Of a DNA stretch of 64,000 nt, positions 11,933-22,821 are shown piece after piece (position 1 is the stretch's first letter; every line of letters begins with the position of its first letter). A program made the position numbers and the translations under genes. The notes beneath the pieces are model-generated. The model made no database searches. It saw only the letters and a program-made list of their open reading frames with translations, and was not told the DNA's origin. Source of the DNA: Zea mays (lineage: Eukaryota; Streptophyta; Magnoliopsida; Poales; Poaceae); the NCBI RefSeq assembly GCF_902167145.1, contig NC_050098.1, positions 80,888,207 to 80,952,206 of the forward strand. The letters run 5' to 3'.

Positions 11933-13361
11933 CTCGCCGCCGTAATCTATGCCGCGAGTACTGTTTAAGTCAGTCAGGGAGCGCGGGTTAGATTTCGGTT
12001 AGGTCCAGGGGGTTTTGTGCAATGTCAGTGACCCATGCCAATAGTAGACCGAGGACTGTTTTGAGAGAAAAGAAGGAGATAAAACCCAGGGGCCTCAGCG
12101 CAAACCTGTTTTCTTTTCCATTTTCGAATTTATTTTCTTTTGTTATGGCAGATAACTTAATAAATGCATAACTTGAAGAATAATCATCCAAAAATGTTCA
12201 AACCAATTTTGCTAGACTCTGGGAATTATGAACTATCAGATAAAAATAGTAAAACCCATAGTTTCTGTATTCTTTTCTGAAGTTTCAAATTAAATAAGAA
12301 AACTGCTCAAAACTTAATATTAGAAGGAAAAATAGAAATATTGTTTGACTAGGGTTAGCAAAATTTGGAGAAGTTTATATCTACCTACTGACCCAATTAA
12401 AAATGCTAAACCTCTCTTTCCACCCCATTAAGTTAGTTTTTGCCCCTTATTTTACAATATGCTCAAGGTTAAGAAAAATAGAAAATGTGATTTAAATAAT
12501 GAACCAGAGGGCACCCCTATTTTTGTTAGGATACTTATTTAAGGTAGTTCACTGGAAAAATATATCACACCCTGTTTTAGTATAAAATAAGTAGGATACC
12601 ATTTATTTTAATAAAACAAGGGAAACTTAGAAAAACTCTACAAAAATAACCCCAAGGTGAAAACACTCCAACCCTTGGGATAACTAATGTTTTATTAATA
12701 AGAACTTAGGAAAAATATGAAATCTGCTGTTTGACATTTTTCAAATAATAATGTAGTAGGAAGTGCCTTCTTGCCATTTAAACTTTAGAAAATCATAACT
12801 AAATAACCACCCCTTAGCTTTCTGTGATTTTTGACACAGCAGCCTATTATTACTGTTAGATGCCAACAAAAATAACCCTTAGGACAGACCCCACCTCTAA
12901 TTAAGAGTTGTAGTACAAAGTGGCCCATTTACCCAAATTTTTATTCTTTTTGTCCTAAGCTTAGCCTTTATTTGTGGAGCCTCAAATTCTTAAAACAGGC
13001 TAGAATAGCAAAGGGCAACCCACTGTAATTTTTACAGAATTTTTGGAAAATATTAAACCACTGTCATAGTTCAAATCTACACTAGAAACCATAAGTAGAA
13101 ATTAAGAAAAGGAAAATGAATAATGGTAATTAGTGTCATCCTAAAACCCTTGTAAATTACCCACTGAAATGTATAAAGACAATACAAATCCACTATGTTT
13201 ATCCTCAATAAAAACCTAAGCCTGAAAGGTAGTAAGCATAACCCACTGGAAGCCCCGCATGATTAAGAAACCCTAAGTCACTCCTTGACTTAGTTTTCTT
13301 CTTAGCATGATGTTATTAAATCCTGCATAATCATGACATACATGTTCATTGCATTCGATAG

Positions 13362-14572
13362 ACTGTAACCTTGCTGACGGAGAGTACGTCCTCGTGCCGG
13401 AGCAAGGAGCTGCTCAGGAGGTAGCCCCGGATCGAGCACCAGAGTCTGCACCAGAGGACCTGCCTGCCACTACTTTGGAAGGCAAGCCCCGGTTTTATGC
13501 ATAACCTGTTATTTATGCTATTTTACTGCACTTATTGATTGTAGGATTGAATGTGCACTTAAGTGTAGGAGTTGTTTGAAACCCTAGTTGCATGATCTCA
13601 GGAATCCTGTTGAGATGAATACTAGTATACTAGGTCGAGTAGCTGCTTTCTTAAGTAGGATCTCGGTAGAAGTCGAGTGATTTTTCTAGCACTCGCGCGA
13701 GGTCACGAAATTGGTTGTATCCACTTTCTATCATAATGGTGCTGGTTTGTGGACAACAATCCATGGGGATTGGTTGTCCACGAGATAAAAATTGGAATAA
13801 GGATTAAGGTGTGGTACCTTGTGTCAAGCGTTTGAACGTACTAAACACATACCGAGAAATATGGTAAATCGGTAAGCCTAGTACCTGAGTGAACCTACCC
13901 GCAGATTGCCCTCCTCACGCGACCTGAGACGTGGTCTCCCATTCCGGTTATGGTGGGTACAAGTGCGGTCACTGCACGACGGCAGTCGGGGTCAGTGAGG
14001 CATTGTACGCCAAGGCGGTGAGCCCCTTTCTGTTGCCAGGGAATCGTTGGGGACGGTTGATAAGTGTGGGGACGGAGTGCCCCTACATGTCGTGTGTTTA
14101 GGTTTACCTTGCAAGGTTTAAAAACTCGATTCGGATCGTCTGCTTCTCGCAGCTAATGAGACTGCTTGATCCATGCTGCTACAATGAGTAACAAGTGGAA
14201 TTGTGTTGAGATGATACAAGATGTTGATTGCTAAAAATGTTTGCTACTATGTATGAATAGATAGTACATCTTTAGCCTTAAGAGAGTCACACTTAATTTT
14301 GACAAAGTTAAAAACTTGATTTAGGAACTCAGCTAGTGCTTTTGGCAACCAAACCCCACAGCTAAATAACTGCATGTCTAGAGGTAGAGGAGTAGACTCC
14401 TCACACCGGGTAAGTCTAGCTGAGTATTAGTATACTCAGCCTTGCTTGTGGCATAATTTTTACAGGTTCTCTGGAGGAAATGGTTGCTGGAGTGACTTGG
14501 CCGTCCATCTTGCCACCGGGTTGGACTGTCGAGTGGGACCCTGCCTCGGCTGAGGAGGAGCATGAGGAGTGA
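13362..14572 (+). CDS. LTR micro-gene in S (two exons)
   Basis: Exon a is 13362-13481 (CNLADGEYVLVPEQG.., acidic tail, ending TTGGAAG before GCAAGCCCC). Exon b is 14466-14572, preceded by TTTTTACAG and ending in TGA. Joining them keeps the frame and gives ..LEGSLEEMVAGVTWPSILPPGWTVEWD..EEEHEE. The intron is 984 bp, GC-AG, with hairpins at 14384-14400 and about 14417-14436. Exon b is 107 nt, the same as in T, M and X. No in-frame ATG is visible just upstream; it needs either an upstream exon or the ATG inside exon b. Function unknown. Confidence 0.5.
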
Positions 14573-15960
14573 TGGGACAGGCTTCCCCATCTCTCTGTTT
14601 AATTATCGTTAGTTTTATTCCGCTGCACTTCGAACAATGATGACTACTTTTGCAAAACTCCGATGATGATGTAATAATTTAATACTCCTACATGTATGGT
14701 TTTATGCTTTATTGTATTTGCTCTGTGACTCACCTTCGAGTGAGATTGTGGTACTTGATCCTGTCAATGGCCGTGTCGGACTAGATCCGAGGGATTGACG
14801 GATTATTCCCATTTAAGTGTGGTCTAGCCTCTAAGGCAGGGCTCAGGCACTTAACTTGGAATAATTCGGGCAGTTCCGCCACAGGCCGTAAGGCAAAGGG
14901 GGTACGGTGGCCAGGGCGAAACAATGTCCCGAGCTCATCCCCGACGTGATATTTTGTACCCCGATGGTTATCTGCACTCCGCCGGGCACGAATCACGGCG
15001 TCCACGACGATCACGGCGCGAAGCTCACCGGTGGCACATCCTTTGCATCTGAAGATTTTTTGTTCACTGTACCATCAGTATCTTATTCAGTCTGCCTGAC
15101 AGAGCAATTTGCAGGGCATTAATCTCTAATTTCTATGTGGCAACTCGTTAATCCCTCTGTAACAAAGTTCTTATCCTATAATCCAGCTGCAATTCGACTA
15201 TAGAAACCCTGGCCATTTGCTTACTGGGTTAAACACAAATCCTCTCCAAAGTTTTTCAGTGTTCACTGTCAGTCACAATTCAGCCTTCTGTCTTGACTGA
15301 TAGCTAATCTTTTGGTCCATTTTACTCCAATTTCTATACAACACCAATGCTTAGTCACTTAATAAAACTTGTACTCCTAACATAGCTCTTCAAGTTTGCT
15401 ATATTGATGAGGAGCAAAATCCTCAAGAATTCTAAGATATAGAGCTCTAAAGTTGACCCATTTAACTTAATTCAGACTCATTGAGTTCATGGGGTGCTTT
15501 TTGCAAATAAGTCCAAATTCCACTATTTAGCTTGCAAATTCACAAATGTGAAAACACATGATATGTGGTGTTCTATTTCTTTGGTATTTGCACTTTGGTC
15601 CAAAAGGGCACCAAATTTACATCTACCCCCCTAGGGTTTCAATTAGGGTTTCTAGGGTTTGTTTTTAGGGTTTTGAGTGCTTTATGGATTTTGTGCCACT
15701 AAAGTCCATTAACTTTGATATCTTATGAACATTTCTAATGACGTTTGAGATTTTACTCATTTAGGCTTCACTTTCCTTCATGAGCCCTAACTTAGGGTTA
15801 AGTACCCTATCCTAGGGTAACCACACATCAAATCATAACATCACAACTTGTTTGAAATTTTTGCCTAGTGAATGCACTCTAGGTCTATCAAACACATGAT
15901 ATGCCATTGCTCATGAAGTTATGCTCAAGTTTTAGTGATAGTAACACCAGGGGTGTTACA

Positions 15961-16191
15961 GACATCACCACAAAGTTTGCTTTGGGGCAGGAGGCGGTCG
16001 TGGCCCTCTTCCACAAGGACAAGGGTGACGGGAAGCGGAAGGAGGGCGCCCCCGAGGCATCCACCCAACACAATCTGAAGAAGGGCAAGAAGAACAAGAC
16101 GTACCAGAGTCTGCCAAGGCCCTCGCTGCTGAGCTCATCGCCGCAGCCGAGAAGCTCAACCCCCAGCTCCTCAAAGCGGGTTGGGGGTCTT
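15961..16191 (+). pseudogene. D gag fragment
   Basis: The frame reads DITTKFALGQEAVVALFHKDKGDGKRK.. followed by KKGKKNK, then an alanine-rich AKALAAELIAAAEKLNPQLL. This basic then alanine-rich stretch precedes the zinc knuckle in Tat-type gag. It ends at GTCTT (16187-16191), the target duplication of M. The protein resumes at 30004 with the CPYHKGPDKH knuckle; a run of five G at 16183-16187 puts the two sides out of frame by one base. Confidence 0.75.
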
Positions 16192-16500
16192 TATGGCGGA
16201 ACCACCCAGATTATCCCAGCTTAAGTGCCCGAGTCAAGCCTTGAAGGCAGCAACACACTTAAATCAGAATAACCTGTCAATTCCTCAGATCTAGTCCAAA
16301 TAAGCCACTTACCAAGGATCGAGTACCATTAGCTCACACGATGGTGAGACTCAGAGAGAATGCAATAAACATGAAACCACAAATTAAAGTACTTGAGTTA
16401 TTACATAAATCAGAGTTTTGATAAAAGATAACATTGTTATTAACGTTGCAGCGGATGATAAATAACGTCGATAATGAGGAATAAGGCAAGGCCTGGCCCA

Positions 16501-17730
16501 CTATTCCTCCTGTTCCTCTCTTGCCGAGGCAGCATCCCAATCGACCGTCCAACCTGGTGGCAGGATGGATGGCCAAGTCACACCATCAACCATGTCTTGA
16601 AGTAAACCTGTAAAAATAGTGCCACAAGCAAGGCTGAGTATACTAATACTCAGCCAGACTTATCCGGTGTGAGGAGTCTACTCCTCTACCTCTAGACAAT
16701 GAAGTTGTTTGGCTGAGCGAGTTTGGTTTGCCAAAAGGACTAACTGAGTCTAAAACAAGTTTTAGCTTCTCAAGTTCTATAATATTCTTTAACACTAGGT
16801 TTGCTCCTGTCTAAGCATACATGGTTACAATCATTTAGTGCAAACAACATAATATCTCACAAAACTTCATTTCACTTCTTACTCGATGCAGCAGCATGGA
16901 TCAAGCAGTCTCATTAGCTGCGAGAAGCAGACGATTTGAATCGAGTTTTAACCTTGCAAGGGAAACCTAAACACACGACATGTAGGAGCACTTCATCCCC
17001 ACACACGTCAACCGTCCCCATTGATTCCCTGGCAACAGAACAGGGCTCACAACCTTGGCATACAATGCTTCACTGACTCTGGCTGTCGTTGTGCAATGAC
17101 CGCACTTGTACCCAACATAGCTAGCATGGGAGACTCTGTCTCAGGTCCAATGACGAGTAAAGTATGCGGGCAGGTTCAATCAGGTACTAAGCTTATCGGT
17201 TACCATATTTCTCGACATGTGTTTAGTATGTTCAAACGCTTGACACACGGTACCACACGTTAATCCTTATTCGAATTTCTGTCTCGTAGATAGGGCATCC
17301 CCATGGATCTGTGTCCACATAAATCATAGTTATAGTATCAAAGTGGATACAACCAATTCTTGACCTCCCGCGAGTGCTGAAAAAATCACTCGACTTCTAC
17401 TGAGATCCTGAATTAGTAAATAGGAGCTACTCGACCTAGCATACTAGTATCCATCTCAAAAGGAATCCTGAGTTCATGCAACTAGGGTTTCAAGCAATTC
17501 CTACACTTAAGTTAATGGTACAAACCTACAAACATTAAGTGTAGTAGAATAGCATATATATAACAGTTATGAATAAAACCGGGCTTGCCTTCAAATGCGA
17601 GTGCGGTGGAAGGTTCCTCGGCGACGGGCTCGGGAGCTGGTTATCGGGCTTGTTCCTGCTGAGCATCTTGCTCTTGAATCAACACGTACTCTCCATCCAC
17701 GAGATTGCAATCTAATGAATGCAAATGCAT
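16501..17730 (-). pseudogene. LTR micro-gene in M (two exons, one stop)
   Basis: An ATG at 17730 opens MHLHSLDCNLVDGEYVLIQEQ.., exon a ending at 17589 (TTTGAAG before GCAAGCCC). Exon b runs 16607-16501, preceded by TTTTTACAG, and ends TAG. The joined frame reads ..FEGLLQDMVDGVTWPSILPPG..WTVDWD..EEQEE. Exon b is 107 nt. The intron is 981 bp, GC-AG. A single TAA in exon a (after EQAR) interrupts it. The rest of the frame is preserved even though M is old enough to have been split by X. Confidence 0.5.
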
Positions 17731-19743
17731 AAGAATGTATGCAATATATGTACCTTTGTGCATGCTAGGAATTAAAGCTTCTTTTTAGATAGATGGTTTG
17801 TAAAGTTCCTTTCTTGGTTAGCTTGGGGAGGTTCTTAACTATGTTGAGTTAGGAATGGAACTGGAGGGTGTTAGATGGGTATGGATCTCCTTTCCTTAAC
17901 CGAGGGCTACTTAATCCTTTCTTCCCTTAAATTAAAAGGCTTTTAAGGGCAGGTTGAACTATGCCTCTGCTCTAGAAGTTCCCAAAAATTCTAAGAAAAT
18001 TACAGTGGCTTTCTACTGACTTGATTAAGTTTCTCTAAAAATTTGGGAAGTAGAGTAGAAGGGGTTTATCTTGTACAAAAATGACAAGGTCTAGAGCAGA
18101 GAGGGCACTTTGTACTACAACCCTTGTGTAGAAGTGGTTTCTGCCCTAAGGCTCATTTTTCCTGATGTTTATGTGTAATAATATGCCTCTGTGCCAAATT
18201 TTACTCAAGGAAACCTAGTAGTTATTAAATGGTGATTTTCTAAATTTGGGGGTTAGTAGGTGCTTACAACTGACACTCCTTTTGAAAAATGTCAAACAAC
18301 AGATTTCCCAATTTTTCTAGTTTCTTCTTTGCGCAAGAGCAATCATTCCTAAATTTGGTCATTTTTACTCATAGGGTATGGGTTGTATGATTTCTCAAAA
18401 TTTTACATAATTTCTCATGGGGCAGGGGTGGGGCATGATTTTCTATGCAACTATATCATTTTTGTATTTTTCTCCCATAGTGTATAACTTAGATGTTCAG
18501 GGAAAAATAAGGTTGTTCAATGTTTCCCACCTTTAGCATATCTTTTTATTTTCTAAAGATAATTGCAAAAGCCTAGATTCATTTGTTTATCCCACTTACC
18601 TTGGTGTTCTGAGGTAGTTAGTATTTTTGTAGTGGTTTATCAATGGTCAAGTAGTTACCAAAATTTTCTTCACCTTAGTGCATAAGTCCTACTATTTTTA
18701 CCATTATCTTCACTTAAATACTTAAGATCTAAATTAAATAATAAATTCCAGAAACAGTACTGGACTAGGGGTTTTCCTATTTTTCCTCTAAAGTTCAACT
18801 CAGGCAGAACCCAATAAAATTTGTTTGGTTGAATTTGCCCAAATATTTCTCCAACTATGAATTTTACAAGTTCTCTGCAGATTTGAATTAAATTTTCTAA
18901 AGGATTTCGGAAATGACCATTTAGCGTTGGTGTCCCTGGTTTTCCTCCTTTTTGTAATTACCGGAAGGTCCTCTAGACTCTATTCCTCTGAGTCTTAGGC
19001 TTAACAGAAAACCCCCTGGCTTTCTGGAATCTAAACCCGAGATCCTTTCTTCAACAGAACAATACTCGACGGGAAGTGTGTCTGGGTACGGTGGTTCACC
19101 GTGACCGAACCTTGGTAGCAATGGCACCGACGGTGCTCGTGCTCTCAGTGAGTCTCCAGTGAGGAACCAACCGAGCAACGAGGTGAAGGAAGGGCGGGGA
19201 ATGGGGCGTTCTTTATAGGCGCGAGCGCACGCGTGTAGCATCCCAAAAATTCAAATCCTGAAATTTTCTCAAACTCGCTCTAAATTCAAAATGAATTTCA
19301 AATTTCATTTCAAAATGTTTGTTTGCGAGTTGACATCAGCAAATAAAATATAGTGGTCTATATTCTCTCTAAAATCCTCCTCAAAATATCCTACAAATAT
19401 TTTCCCAGTAATCCCCTTCAAATTCTTTTCAGAAATACTGCCCAGATATTTCCCTAGTGATCCCCTTCAAGTTCTTTCCAGAAATACTGTCCAAATATTC
19501 CACCGATATATCTCCAAGTATTTTCCTCTTGAGAAATACCTTCAGAATCATTTTTCAAGTCCCTATAAATATTTTCTTCATAACTTTCCTCATGCTCATA
19601 CGTATACGTATGCCTCCAGTGTCATACGGTGAGCTCTACAAGCTAATCTCACTTATACAAGACAAATACATGCTAATCTCCCACTAATCATTTCATCCTC
19701 CCACTAATCCTCTCATCCCTCCCCCTAATCCCCCCACCATGGC

Positions 19744-19751
19744 TATAAATA
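19744..19751 (+). promoter_or_regulatory. TATA box 1, X LTR
   Basis: CATGGCTATAAATAGAGGGGC is a textbook plant TATA context. The second copy is at 26240-26247. It lies upstream of the simple-repeat tract. Confidence 0.6.
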
Positions 19752-19862
19752 GAGGGGCAAGGGCCTCCTCTCATCCCACCCCAAGCCATTTCATGGCAAC
19801 TCTCTCCCCCCCCCCACACACACCCACTCCATGTTCCACACAAGCACACACTAGCACAAGGA

Positions 19863-20460
19863 TCGTTCGATCATTCTTCGATCGTTCGTCCCCTTTTCTT
19901 AGTTTGTTCGTTCGTTCGTCCGATCGTTCGTCCGATCGTTCATGGTTCGTTCGTCCGTTCGTCCGATCGTTCGATCGTTCGTCCGTTCGTTCATCCAAAT
20001 AATCTTTGTCCTGCCTTTATGCTGCCGAAATTCCGATCGTTCGTTCGTTCGATCATTCGATCGTTCATCGTTCGTTCATAGTTCCTATTCATCGTTCATC
20101 GTTCGTTCATGGTACCTATTCATCGTTCTTCCAGATAATCTTTGTCCTGCCGTTATGCTGCTGAAATTCCGATCGTTCGTTCGTCCGATCATTCGATCGT
20201 TCGTCCGTTCGTTCATAGTTCCTATTCATCGTTCATCGTTCGTTCATAGTTCCTATTCATCGGTCATCGTTCGTTCATACGACTATTCACCATCAATATG
20301 CACCGTTACTATTCATCATTACTATTCACTGACACTATTCACCATCGTTACTATTCAGTGTTACTATTCATCATCGTTACTATTCATTATCGTTACTACT
20401 CATCGATGATATCTAGTAACTTTTTCGTCGTCACTATTCATCGTTACTATTCATCGATTA
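19863..20460. repeat. TTCG and ACTATTCATCGTT repeat tract in X LTR
   Basis: The first part is built from CGATCGTTCGTTCGTC units with many CGATCG palindromes, broken twice by an ATAATCTTTGTCCTGCC..ATGCTGC unit (about 20002 and 20136). The second part (20285-20455) repeats GTTACTATTCATC. The copy in the 3' LTR is at 26353-26940. Frames through it give serine-arginine-aspartate repeats (VRSSDRS) that are translation artefacts of the repeat. CpG density is very high here compared with the flanks. Confidence 0.9.
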
Positions 20461-20877
20461 GCCGATCACCACAAATTTCAACTACTCATACATCATGCTG
20501 TCCAGTCCACCTAAGACCAGCCAGACCCATATTCCAGTCATACGAACTCCGGTGACTGTGATTTTCCTTCCAGTGGGAACTTCCCATCTGGTCACCCATC
20601 CCAGGTTTCTCCAAGTTGAGCACGCTTAACTTTGAGATTCCTTTGAACCAGGCTTCCAAACTCTGATTCCAATAATTCTTGTTTCTAGATTCTTATCGAA
20701 TTATTCCCTATCCAACCATGTCATCCCTTAATCCTGGTCCATATTCCAGAAAACTCCCAAAATACTCTTGTCCCATATTCTGCCTATAACTCTCCTGTTC
20801 ATACTAAGTCAGACGATTCATTCGTCACTATTCTCACCAGCAGTGAACTTCACTGTGCTACACCACATACACTCAGC

Positions 20878-20885
20878 TATAAATA
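20878..20885 (+). promoter_or_regulatory. TATA box 2, X LTR
   Basis: CAGCTATAAATACACC is followed by a pyrimidine-rich leader of about 135 bases ending CCTCCTG|GTAAGC (21014). This spacing of TATA, leader and GTAAGC donor, then the two-exon frame, parallels the T and S LTRs, so this box is the likely functional equivalent. Second copy at 27366-27373. Confidence 0.6.
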
Positions 20886-21090
20886 CACCTAGCTACCCTC
20901 TCCCTCTCCACACACACTCAACACCCTCAGCCAAGGCAAACACCCCACCCACTCAGTTACTCTGCTCTGCCGGCTACACGCATAGTGTCGCTTCGCCTCC
21001 AGTCCACCCTCCTGGTAAGCACCTCTGCTCCACCACTAGTAGTATCTCAACACCACATGACACATATTCTACTCAAGACTCTACCCATCC

Positions 21091-22476
21091 ATGTATCGCT
21101 ATTTTGACCACTATACTAAATATTTGTTGGTATACTTGCTGGTTTGTATGTTTGCTTGTTCATGTTGCATAGTTATCGGAGCGTTCGTGACCGTCTCGTG
21201 GAGGCCAGATCTGCAAGTCTACACCAGGCGGTGGAGCCAGAAGCCAGTTCCGCGAGCTCCCCTTCCCCCTTCGCCGAATAAGCACGGCAAGCTCACTGGA
21301 TCCCTTTGATGCATAAATTACCTATGATTTTTCAACCACAACCCTCAGCCTGTTATTTTATGCATGATATGATTTTGAGACAAGTTATTATGGCCACCCA
21401 GCCGCTTGCCGCAATCAATCCCTGATATATATGTTCCAAATGATTTGAGAACAGGTGTGAGTTTTCAAAAGAAAATGCTTTTCAAAATGTGTGTGATGAA
21501 GGGTTTTCACCCTTATCACCTTGTGAGTGGGATAATCAGGGACTCCCTGGTTTAGGGGAGGGCCTAAGGTGATGGCTCAGCTGGTTTAGGCGTGAGCAGA
21601 AGGATTGTCCCCTCATATAAGGACCGGTTTGTCATCTTCACTACCTGTACTCTTTAATAGTACAACCACTCGAGACTGTGTGGGCAGTCACTCAATCTGA
21701 ACTCGTACAGTCCAACCCCAGGGTTATGAAGGCTGGGGAGCACCGGGAGGATAAGGAGGGGGAATGTTTTGTCCGGTTTGGACATGGTGGTGGCCTGACT
21801 CCTTCCGGATAACCGTTAAGGTTAGGACGTGCGGGGAAAGAAAGAGAGTCGGATTCGGGTCTCATTGGCCATGGGATCGCAGAGCCGAACTAGTGGGTAA
21901 AGTGTACCCCTCTGCGCAGAGTTCAAACCTATTCAAATAGTCTGTGTCCATAGGAATGGACGAGTCTGGTATGGTATGACAATTAATGTTTTGTTTTCCA
22001 AAAAAAGAGATGGTTTGAGAAAAGTGGTTTTTAAAAGGTTCGGCGGTTGAGCCGTGAGCTATGGTGGACGGGAAGTCCATTAGCTGTTTTTGAAAATGAA
22101 AACCAGTGGGAAATGCTGAGATACCTGGATGGTTTAGTCCAGGGGATTTTGTTATAATACTGAAAAACTTCCTGCTCCTTTTGGAGAGGATGCGCTTTGC
22201 AAAAATACAAAATGTTTTTCAAAACAACTCTGCATAAAATATTGCTGTTTCTGCAAATTATCCTGAGCTCCACATATTCCATGCATTATATCTGATTTCC
22301 CCATTCCGCGGGTGAAGGTGGGCTGCTGAGTACGTTTGTACTCACCCTTGCTTATTTGTTGTTTTTCAGAAAAAGGAGATCGGGTAAGAGTTACGACTGT
22401 TCCCAACCTTGCCTGTGGCTGTTGGACCGCTGATTTGCTTCGCTGCATATATCGGGCTGCTTCAGCCCCACTCTGA
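21091..22476 (+). CDS. LTR micro-gene in 5' LTR of X (two exons, 100 aa)
   Basis: Exon a is 21091-21286. An ATG opens a frame with a hydrophobic segment (YLLVYLLVCMFACSCCIVIG), then a basic and proline-rich part ending NKH plus one base before GCAAGCTC. Exon b is 22370-22476, preceded by TTGTTTTTCAG, 107 nt including TGA. The joined frame is 303 nt. Exon b reads VRVTTVPNLACGCWTADL.., which can be aligned with VDGVTWPTTLPPGWTVEW of T only loosely; exon length, splice phase, donor type and the preceding hairpin are the stronger link. A possible upstream splice could remove the ATG. Function unknown; the hydrophobic stretch suggests a membrane segment. Confidence 0.45.
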
Positions 22477-22643
22477 TGATATGTCCCGAGTTGTGGACCA
22501 ACTCTTAAAGTTGATCGCCACCTTTATAGGTTTGTCTTGTTTAAGCAGATCTGAAATCATCTGATGTATAAATGTGTTTACTAGCCTCCTGGGACTAGTA
22601 ATTGTATCACATTTGAGTCCCAGAGGATTGGGGACGCTTCAGG

Positions 22644-22655
22644 TGGTATCAGAGC
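22644..22655 (+). other. Primer binding site, X
   Basis: TGGTATCAGAGC, a perfect match to the common plant initiator-Met tRNA primer site, two bases after the LTR end. Confidence 0.9.
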
Positions 22656-22821
22656 TGTTAGGTTGGCCGCAGGACGTAACCCTTAGCCTGATCAAAAGTT
22701 TTTGAGTCAAAACTATTTTCTTAAAAAAATTCTTGCTCTCATCCCTTCATTTCAAAAATGCTTTTCCCCTTTCCTTCTCTCAGAAGTCAGATGGAGGTTT
22801 GCTGCCAAACCAGCTTTTGCT

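Larger units (their letters stand above)
10521..14883 (+). repeat. S: solo LTR of a Tekay-type element
   Basis: It starts TGTAACACCCCAGGTGTTAC and ends TTCCGCCACA. The five bases on each side are GGCCG (10516-10520, 14884-14888), a target duplication, so it is a complete 4363 bp solo LTR left by recombination between two LTRs. TATAAA lies at 11385-11390. GTAAGC donor-like sites are at 11678-11683 and 11927-11932, followed by about 1.4 kb of AT-rich intron-like sequence and then the two-exon LTR reading frame. Its layout matches the T LTR throughout, with clear but diverged similarity. Confidence 0.88.
9029..15960 (-). repeat. L1: Tekay-type LTR, minus strand, truncated and interrupted by S
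   Basis: Read on the minus strand it starts TGTAACACCCCTGGTGTTAC at 15960, a start shared with S and M. It carries a TATA box (ataaatt in the complement of 10297-10306), a transcribed-looking GC-rich part and an AT-rich part, and breaks off at 9029. S (10521-14883) sits inside it, flanked by GGCCG duplicates (10516-10520 and 14884-14888). The visible L1 sequence is about 2.56 kb. The break falls about 12 bases after the GC donor of the LTR reading frame. It inserted in the gag of D, whose sequence resumes at 15961; the other side of D's gag is lost. Confidence 0.7.
19234..22641 (+). repeat. 5' LTR of X
   Basis: 3408 bp, TG..CA ends. It contains two TATA boxes more than 1.1 kb apart (19744-19751 and 20878-20885), a 600 bp simple-repeat region between them, a GTAAGC donor at 21015-21020 after a short leader, the two-exon LTR reading frame (21091-22476), and a palindrome GAGTACGTTTGTACTC at 22328-22343. 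Confidence 0.9.

Noticed and set aside
19863..20060. Possible CRISPR-like array
   Set aside because: Repeats are short, contiguous and without unique spacers, and the context is a plant retrotransposon LTR.
19739..20555. Serine/arginine repeat proteins (VRSSDRS..) in the X LTR
   Set aside because: They are translations of the TTCG and ACTATTC simple repeats; frames change with repeat number and have no other support.
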